Shown in pieces: positions 46,533-51,647 of a DNA stretch of 51,647 nucleotides. Under the pieces are notes generated by a model that had not been told where the DNA came from, did no database searches, and saw only the letters and a program-made list of their open reading frames with translations. Source of the DNA: an uncultured Bacteroidota bacterium (GTDB lineage Bacteria > Bacteroidota > Bacteroidia > Flavobacteriales > Flavobacteriaceae); the NCBI GenBank assembly GCA_902619855.1, contig CACNGE010000008.1:1-51647 (forward strand), read 5' to 3'. Numbering within the stretch: position 1 is the stretch's first letter; every line of letters begins with the position of its first letter. The position numbers and the translations under genes are program-made.

Positions 46533-47414
46533 TTAGGCGCGTGGATGGGCGGTTAAATAATCCTTTTTCATTTTGGGGAGTTGAACTTTGGCATAGATTT
46601 GAGTCGAAGACAAGCTTTTATGGCCCAAAATTTCTTTAATACTATTGATGTCAGCACCTCGATTGAGCAAGTGCGTTGCAAATGTGTGTCGCAATACATG
46701 AGGACTGATTTTCTCTTTTGTCGATACTTTGGAGAGGTAGTTCGTCACACACTTATATATGTCTGTTGGCTTCAGTACATTGCCTTTGGCGTTGATGAGC
46801 AACCAATCTCTCGGCTTATCTTGATCGATACGATTGCGATAAGACAAATAGATATCGATTTGAGAAATAACTTTGGCCAACAGTGGTATAATTCTCGTTT
46901 TGTTTCGCTTACCAACCACTTTTAATTGTTGTTTGTTTCTGTCGATGGCATCTAGTGTGAGTGAGATTAACTCTGCACGTCGCATGCCAGTGGTGTACAG
47001 CAATTCTAAAATGAGCGCATCACGAGCACCTTCAAAATGAGAGTTGTCATACATTTCAATCACCATGCGAAATTCTGATTCAGTCAAAGGAACAACCAGT
47101 TTTGGTGATGCTTTTAATTGACGATGAAACTGCATGGGGTTCTGATCGATTTCTCCCAATTTTTGTAAAAAATTAAAATAGCTTTTTAGAGATGAGCATT
47201 TTCTATTGATGCTTTGATTTTTTAGACCTGAGGATGATAAGTGTACAATCCATTCCCTAATCACAACATACGCAACAGAAGAGAGACTGTTGAGTTGATA
47301 ATAGGACTTGCAATAGTTGGAAAATTCTTCTAAATCTTTTTTATATGCATTTTGGGTGTGTGAGGAATATCGTTTTTCCGATGAAATATATTCGATAAAA
47401 TTTGGAATAGACAT
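46533..47414 (-). CDS. xerC: tyrosine recombinase XerC
   Basis: XerC resolves chromosome dimers at dif together with XerD. The 293-residue protein has an N-terminal SAM-like core-binding domain (FIEYISSEKRYSSHTQNAYKKDLEEF) and a catalytic domain with Arg in TTGMRRAELISL, Lys in VVGKRNKTRIIP, HVLRHTFATHLLNRGA, GHKSLSSTQIYAK and the Tyr nucleophile. The ATG at 47414 is preferred over a TTG two codons earlier. Its position between rpsU and hpf is the conserved one, which argues for the chromosomal XerC and not a mobile integrase. Confidence 0.93.
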   Translation of the reverse strand: MSIPNFIEYISSEKRYSSHTQNAYKKDLEEFSNYCKSYYQLNSLSSVAYVVIREWIVHLSSSGLKNQSINRKCSSLKSYFNFLQKLGEIDQNPMQFHRQLKASPKLVVPLTESEFRMVIEMYDNSHFEGARDALILELLYTTGMRRAELISLTLDAIDRNKQQLKVVGKRNKTRIIPLLAKVISQIDIYLSYRNRIDQDKPRDWLLINAKGNVLKPTDIYKCVTNYLSKVSTKEKISPHVLRHTFATHLLNRGADINSIKEILGHKSLSSTQIYAKVQLPKMKKDYLTAHPRA

Positions 47415-47492
47415 AGGCAAAAACTAAGACACCGAACACAAGTTAGTAAAAACTAATGTTCGGCGCAATGTTTTTGTGCTTTAGTTGGAAGT

Positions 47493-47687
47493 TTATATTT
47501 CCTCTTTATCACGAATCTTTTGAATGTATTGTGCTTTTTGAATCACAGCACGACGAGCAACAGAAGGCTTCGTAAAAGTCTTGCGTTCACGTAGTTGGCG
47601 CATCTTTCCTGTACGATCAAATTTTCTTTTGAAACGCTTAAGCGCGCGGTCGATATTTTCTCCGTCTTTGATTGGTATTATTAACAT
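47493..47687 (-). CDS. rpsU: 30S ribosomal protein S21
   Basis: This basic 64-residue bS21 begins MLIIPIKDGENIDRALKRFK and continues KFDRTGKMRQLRERKTFTKPS. In Flavobacteriia bS21 helps to sequester the anti-Shine-Dalgarno end of 16S rRNA. The gene carries a strong AAGGAGG 9 nt before its ATG, unlike the other genes here, which fits published autoregulation in which ribosomes lacking bS21 translate rpsU. It has a promoter with a leader of about 27 nt. Confidence 0.96.
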   Translation of the reverse strand: MLIIPIKDGENIDRALKRFKRKFDRTGKMRQLRERKTFTKPSVARRAVIQKAQYIQKIRDKEEI

Positions 47688-47696
47688 AAGCTACGA

Positions 47697-47703
47697 CCTC
47701 CTT
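47697..47703 (-). promoter_or_regulatory. strong Shine-Dalgarno sequence of rpsU
   Basis: On the minus strand AAGGAGG, with 9 nt before the ATG at 47687, within GGAAGGAGGTCG. It is the only strong, well-placed Shine-Dalgarno sequence I noticed in the window. Confidence 0.9.
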
Positions 47704-47719
47704 CCTTTAATGTTGGCTA

Positions 47720-47750
47720 CAAATATAAGTTTAATTTGCAAGTTGACAAC
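47720..47750 (-). promoter_or_regulatory. promoter of rpsU
   Basis: On the minus strand GTTG (47750-47747), 19 nt, then TATATTTG (47727-47720). It is one mismatch from consensus in the -33 box. Confidence 0.65.
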
Positions 47751-47753
47751 GGT

Positions 47754-48920
47754 TTATTTTAAAATTTGCTTTGCAATCACAACTTTCTGAATCTCAGATG
47801 TTCCCTCTCCGATTGTACAGAGTTTTGAATCGCGATAAAATTTCTCGACTGGAAATTCTTTGGAGTAACCATATCCTCCAAAAATCTGCACTGCTTCATT
47901 GGCAATGCTCACACAGGCTTCAGATGCAAATAGCTTACAAATGGCGCTTTCTTTGGTCATCTTCTTGCCTTGATTGATCAGTTGACTTGCGTTTTGGGTT
48001 AGCAGTTCAGCTGCCTCGATTTGTGTTGCCATTTCAGCGAGTTTGAAAGAAATGCCTTGAAAACTGCTGATCGGTTTGCCAAACTGAACACGCTCTTTTG
48101 AGTATTGAAGAGCAGCTTCATAAGCACCCCGAGCTATCCCAAGCGAAAGAGCAGCAATTGAAATTCGCCCTCCATCAAGTATTTTCATTGACTGGATAAA
48201 ACCTTCTCCCAATTCTCCAAGTCGGTTTTCATCAGGAACCCTGCACTGATCAAAAATCAGCTCAGCAGTTTCTGACGCACGCATACCGAGTTTGTCTTCT
48301 TTCTTACCAGATGAAAATCCAGGCGTTCCACGTTCAATCACAAAGGCAGTCATGCCATGACTATCACCTTTTTCACCTGTTCTAAAAATCACTACGGCCA
48401 CATCAGCAGAGATGCCATGTGTTATAAAGTTTTTTGTACCATTCAACACCCAATGATTTTTATCCTGAACTGCAGTTGAGTTCATTCCACCAGCATCAGA
48501 ACCTGTATTGTGCTCTGTCAAACCCCAAGCGCCAATCCACTCACCAGATGCCAATTTGGGCAACCAACGAGATTTTTGAGACTCTGATCCAAATTTTAAA
48601 ATATGATTTGTACACAATGAATTGTGTGCTGCAATAGACAATCCAATCGATGGGTCAACTTTGGAAATTTCTTGCACCATTACCACGTATTCGTGGTATC
48701 CAAGTCCTGATCCACCATACTCTTCTGGAACAAGCATTCCGAGAAAACCATATGAACCAGCTTGCTTCATCACCTCGACAGGAAAGTGCTGGGCTTCATC
48801 CCAATCCATGACATGAGGTTTTATAAATTGATATGCAAAATCGCGTGCCGAATCTGCGACAAGTTGTTTTGTTTCTGTAGTCTGTACGATCATATCATGA
48901 GGTGAAACAGATGTATCCAT
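47754..48920 (-). CDS. acyl-CoA dehydrogenase
   Basis: This FAD-dependent acyl-CoA dehydrogenase has 388 residues. The family order is intact: [73 protein letters not shown] and the C-terminal [20 protein letters not shown] with IGEGTSEIQ. The catalytic Glu is expected in this last region (GEGTSEI). It resembles the short/branched-chain group used in fatty-acid or branched-chain amino-acid breakdown, without proof of chain length. It lies 12 nt after the helix-hairpin-helix gene, with a TATATTTG sequence at 48939-48946 that could serve as its -7 element. Confidence 0.92.
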   Translation of the reverse strand: MDTSVSPHDMIVQTTETKQLVADSARDFAYQFIKPHVMDWDEAQHFPVEVMKQAGSYGFLGMLVPEEYGGSGLGYHEYVVMVQEISKVDPSIGLSIAAHNSLCTNHILKFGSESQKSRWLPKLASGEWIGAWGLTEHNTGSDAGGMNSTAVQDKNHWVLNGTKNFITHGISADVAVVIFRTGEKGDSHGMTAFVIERGTPGFSSGKKEDKLGMRASETAELIFDQCRVPDENRLGELGEGFIQSMKILDGGRISIAALSLGIARGAYEAALQYSKERVQFGKPISSFQGISFKLAEMATQIEAAELLTQNASQLINQGKKMTKESAICKLFASEACVSIANEAVQIFGGYGYSKEFPVEKFYRDSKLCTIGEGTSEIQKVVIAKQILK

Positions 48921-48932
48921 TCAAGCAAATTT

Positions 48933-49734
48933 TTATTTCAAATATAACGCAATTCTTGCAATGTGTATCGAATCTAATTCAAATTTATTGGCAATGACAC
49001 CCCAGTTGATTTCGTTTTCACTATTGGTGCGATAAGCCACAATCCTACTCGCCAAGCTATAACTGATATAATGATTAGCTGCCAACTCTGAAATTGTAAC
49101 TATATTGATATCGATTGAATGATTGGGTATAGAGTCAAGGGCAAATGACTTCCAAAGGTTTGTCAATGTACTATAATCGATGCCCCAAATATCTCCGACT
49201 TGGTCTTTGACCAAAAATCCTTGTAGAGATTGGCGAGTCGTAAGTATTCTATCTGCCAATGTAGGACTAACACTAAGAACCAATTCGAGGTCGTCTGCTG
49301 TGGCAGTATTGAGTTGCTTATTTTGACATTTATGAGCAGTTGACTTTGATTGTATTTGGTGACTTGGGAATTGAATTAGATGCTTGATTTTTTGAAATTT
49401 CTCATCTTCCATACTGACATATTCTTTAAATTCTTTTGCTGTTTGAAAATAGATGCGAATCCTCACACGGGATTGTACAGAGTCAACAATTGATTTTAGT
49501 AATTCCAAACGATAGGCCAACCACGATGACAGACGATTGGGGTTGAAGGAGTAGATGGTATCATTAGTTTTGCAGTTGCGCTAAAATAGAGTCACGCTTG
49601 GTAATCAAGTGATCTGGGAATGGGCGAATAGCTGTAGAATGTTGTTGGTTTTGATTGGCAAAAAAAGTATCAGGTGTCCGACAATAAACAGCAGTGTCAA
49701 AAAGAGAAGTCCACGTATTTGTGGACGAGTCCAT
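48933..49734 (-). pseudogene. ComEA-like helix-hairpin-helix protein gene, frameshifted and N-terminally shortened
   Basis: The downstream frame (48933 to about 49560) encodes SFNPNRLSSWLAYRLELLKS, then LNTATADDLELVLSVSPTLADRI and a second HhH-like repeat (ISELAANHYISYSLASRIVAYR). This matches the flavobacterial HhH protein usually found beside an acyl-CoA dehydrogenase gene. It has no ATG before the conserved region (only TTG at 49520). Upstream, another frame (ATG 49734, stop 49564-49566) ends ITKRDSILAQLQN, which is where the DSL-like segment should precede the FNPN motif. Removing one base near 49564 would join them. The usual N-terminal membrane helix is missing, and a terminator-like hairpin lies in the first frame. 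Confidence 0.6.
49709..49726 (-). terminator. probable terminator of the AGCS symporter gene
   Basis: GTCCAC and GTGGAC form a 6-bp stem with a 6-nt loop, followed on the minus strand by TTCTCTTTTTG, 44 nt after the symporter stop codon. Confidence 0.5.
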
Positions 49735-49769
49735 TACGAAAATTGGGGCATAGGATAAGTAATCTATGT

Positions 49770-51359
49770 TTAAGCACGAACAGCTTTGAGGTATCTCTGT
49801 AATTCCACTTTGACTTTTGGAAATAGGAAAAACAAACCAATCATATTTGGAAAAACAAGCGCAAGAATCATGGCATCGGAGAAAGTCCAAACGGCAGACA
49901 TGTCACCAGCGGCTCCAATAACGATAAACAAAAGAAATAATATCTTATAAGTGTAATCTGAAATTTTACTTTTTCCAAACACAAACATCCAAGATTGTAG
50001 ACCATAATATGACCACGAAATCATGGTTGAGATTGCAAACAATACGACTGCAATTGTTAAAAATGGGCCAGAAAAAGAAATGTAATTTGCAAATGCAGCG
50101 GCAGTAATTGCAGCGCCTTCAGCGGCAACCCCATCGATCATTACAATACCATTTTCACCTCCATAATTAAATATGGTTTGGTCGCCATTAAATATAATAA
50201 TGACCAATGCAGTCATTGTACAAATCACAACTGTATCAATAAAAGGTTCGAGCAAGGCAACCAGCCCTTCAGATGCTGCGTATTTGGTTTTCACAGCAGA
50301 GTGTGCAATTGATGCTGAACCAGCACCTGCTTCATTAGAAAATGCAGCTCTTCTAAATCCAGTGATCAGCACTCCCAAAAGCCCTCCCAAACCTGCTTGG
50401 GGATTGAAAGCTTGTGTGAAAATCATAGCAAAGGCATTGTCGACAAATGAAAGGTTTGTGAATATAATATATATACAAGCCCCAACGTAAAGCAATGCCA
50501 TGAAAGGAACTATTTTTTCAGTGACAGAGGCAATTCTTCTAATCCCACCAATAATGATGATCCCAACAAAAATCATCATGATAAATCCTATGATTGTACG
50601 CGCACTTCCACCTTCCATTCCAAACGAACTTACAAGTTGCATTGCAGCTTGGTTGGATTGAGCAGCATTTCCACCTCCAAAAGATGCACCAATACAAAGC
50701 AAAGCGAAAGTAACTGCAAGAAATCGACCCATGCGAGCAAAGCCTCTCTCTTTTAACCCCTTGGTAAGGTAATACATTGGACCCCCATAAACCGTTCCAT
50801 CTTCTCCCACATCTCGGTATTTGACACCCAAGGTACACTCAACAAACTTTGTTGACATTCCTATCAGTCCACAAAAAATCATCCAGAATGTAGCGCCAGG
50901 ACCTCCAATGGCAATGGCAAGTGCAACCCCTGCAATATTTCCATTTCCGACTGTTCCAGAGACAGCAGTGGCAAGAGCCTGAAAATGGCTAACCTCTCCA
51001 TCTTGACTCTCATCTTTAATCGTATCCACAGCATCCCCATCGACGACATTCACACCTACTTTTTTATCGACTTCGTGATGATCGACATGATCAAATTTTC
51101 CACGTACAACGTTGATAGCTAAAGGAAAACGACGGACGTTGATAAATCCAAAATAAATCGTGAAAAATAAAGCTCCCCCAACAAGCAAGAAAATAATCGT
51201 AGGAATAGATGTACCTGGGAAATTATGCAAAACAACAGCACCCCACCAATCTGCTACAGGTGTAAATGCCTCATTGATTCGGTCATCAAGACCAGCATCT
51301 TGTGCAAAGGAAAAACTAGATACAAATAGGAAAATGAGAGTTAAAATGATGCGTTTCAT
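49770..51359 (-). CDS. alanine/glycine:cation symporter (AGCS family)
   Basis: This 529-residue inner-membrane sodium:amino-acid symporter has the family signatures GGPGATFWMIFCGLIGMSTKFVECTLGVKYRD, GPMYYLTKGLKERG, GFRRAAFSNEAGAGSASIAHSA and about 11 hydrophobic segments. The N-terminus carries a cleavable-looking signal (MKRIILTLIFLFVSSFSFAQ) before the first span, common in Bacteroidota members. An acidic/His-rich loop (residues about 85-120, KFDHVDHHEVDKK) precedes SHFQALATAVSGTVGNGNIAGVA. The substrate is probably alanine or glycine. It lies 8 nt after the PspC-like gene. Confidence 0.94.
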   Translation of the reverse strand: MKRIILTLIFLFVSSFSFAQDAGLDDRINEAFTPVADWWGAVVLHNFPGTSIPTIIFLLVGGALFFTIYFGFINVRRFPLAINVVRGKFDHVDHHEVDKKVGVNVVDGDAVDTIKDESQDGEVSHFQALATAVSGTVGNGNIAGVALAIAIGGPGATFWMIFCGLIGMSTKFVECTLGVKYRDVGEDGTVYGGPMYYLTKGLKERGFARMGRFLAVTFALLCIGASFGGGNAAQSNQAAMQLVSSFGMEGGSARTIIGFIMMIFVGIIIIGGIRRIASVTEKIVPFMALLYVGACIYIIFTNLSFVDNAFAMIFTQAFNPQAGLGGLLGVLITGFRRAAFSNEAGAGSASIAHSAVKTKYAASEGLVALLEPFIDTVVICTMTALVIIIFNGDQTIFNYGGENGIVMIDGVAAEGAAITAAAFANYISFSGPFLTIAVVLFAISTMISWSYYGLQSWMFVFGKSKISDYTYKILFLLFIVIGAAGDMSAVWTFSDAMILALVFPNMIGLFFLFPKVKVELQRYLKAVRA

Positions 51360-51367
51360 GGGAATGG

Positions 51368-51595
51368 TTATAAATCAAAAACTGAAGTTCTTTTGGTGTA
51401 AATTAAATCTTTGAGACGAAGCCAAAAAGCAAGGACCAAATAAACTGCAAATCCAAATCCCAGAGAGAAAAAGCTAATATATATAAAAAATAAACGTACT
51501 GGTCTTGCGCGCATTCCCAATCGATCTGCAAGTCGAGAACAGACTTCAAAACCATTACGTTCGAGTTGATGGCGAAGTCGATGTGCTAGCTTCAT
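51368..51595 (-). CDS. PspC-domain membrane protein
   Basis: This 75-residue protein resembles the PspC domain (phage-shock protein C). It has an N-terminal segment FEVCSRLADRLGMRARPVRLFFIYISF in which the ADRLGM...VR pattern is typical, then a membrane helix (FSLGFGFAVYLVLAFWLRL) and a short basic tail. PspC proteins sense or respond to membrane stress, but no other psp genes are in view. It appears to head the operon with the AGCS symporter and has a TATATTTG element 4 nt before its ATG. Confidence 0.82.
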   Translation of the reverse strand: MKLAHRLRHQLERNGFEVCSRLADRLGMRARPVRLFFIYISFFSLGFGFAVYLVLAFWLRLKDLIYTKRTSVFDL

Positions 51596-51599
51596 TTCA

Positions 51600-51607
51600 C
51601 AAATATA
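51600..51607 (-). promoter_or_regulatory. -7 element TATATTTG abutting the PspC-like start codon
   Basis: TATATTTG on the minus strand with 4 nt to the ATG at 51595. No -33 TTTG at the normal distance is seen in the 40 nt available before the window ends. Confidence 0.45.
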
Positions 51608-51647
51608 TCAAGTTTGTATAAAACCATATCCGAACGAGCATGATAGA

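Noticed and set aside
46533-47414. Tyrosine recombinase as the mark of a mobile island
   Set aside because: Sequence length and the rpsU-xerC-hpf order identify the housekeeping XerC; no cargo or attachment repeats are seen.
1-51647. CRISPR arrays, IS terminal repeats, toxin-antitoxin or restriction genes
   Set aside because: I looked for regularly spaced repeats and for characteristic proteins in all gene products and found none.

Overview
The window is a 51.6 kb, AT-rich, gene-dense chromosomal piece from a member of the Bacteroidota, most likely a marine or otherwise small-genome Flavobacteriales bacterium. Evidence: promoters have the Bacteroidota form (TTTG, about 20 nt, TAnnTTTG), most genes lack a Shine-Dalgarno sequence, and Bacteroidota-restricted families are present (DUF4290, DUF4295 beside rpmG, DUF3467 after rpoC, a DUF4369 lipoprotein, 2TM remnants). 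The gene order xerC-hpf-tRNAs-tuf-tRNA-Trp-secE-nusG-rplKAJL-rpoBC is the flavobacterial one. There is no CRISPR array, IS element, integrase island or phage module.

Layout. 1-9.2 kb: murA with DUF4290 and DUF493 genes (minus), then an AAA ATPase-recQ-fmt-yqgE run (plus), a class IV aminotransferase with a START-like protein (minus), tRNA-Met abutting galE, and a decayed HTH gene. 9.2-21 kb: a long minus-strand stretch of housekeeping genes: hisS, rimO, a lipoprotein amidase, ftsY, the rpmB-rpmG-DUF4295 operon, cinA, an FAH-family gene, a DEDDh exonuclease, a 2-oxoacid dehydrogenase E2, a glycosyltransferase and recR. 21-31 kb: a sodium:solute symporter, a FabH-like synthase preceded by a probable small RNA or attenuator, htpG, a small K+ channel, alkB, a lipoprotein, the idi-queD-manA operon and prfC. 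31-44 kb: the transcription/translation supercluster on the minus strand (tuf to rpoC plus DUF3467). 44-46 kb: an accessory insertion between tuf and the four-tRNA cluster that normally lies next to it. 46-51.6 kb: hpf, xerC, rpsU, an acyl-CoA dehydrogenase, a frame-broken helix-hairpin-helix gene, an AGCS symporter and a PspC-like protein.

How the parts work together. Most genes serve core information processing: transcription (rpoB, rpoC, nusG), ribosome parts (L1, L7/L12, L10, L11, L28, L33, S21), translation factors (EF-Tu, RF3, HPF), six tRNAs, repair (RecQ, RecR, AlkB), protein targeting (FtsY, SecE) and envelope precursors (MurA, ManA, GalE, Idi). I did not find a convincing new multi-gene system. 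The most notable signals are regulatory: (1) a strong Shine-Dalgarno sequence on rpsU in a genome that otherwise does without one; (2) several genes whose -7 promoter element sits 4-7 nt before the ATG, predicting leaderless mRNAs; (3) a promoter-to-terminator unit of about 135 nt upstream of the fabH-like gene; (4) a degenerating insertion with repeated leader sequences and small membrane/exported proteins inside the conserved tuf cluster.
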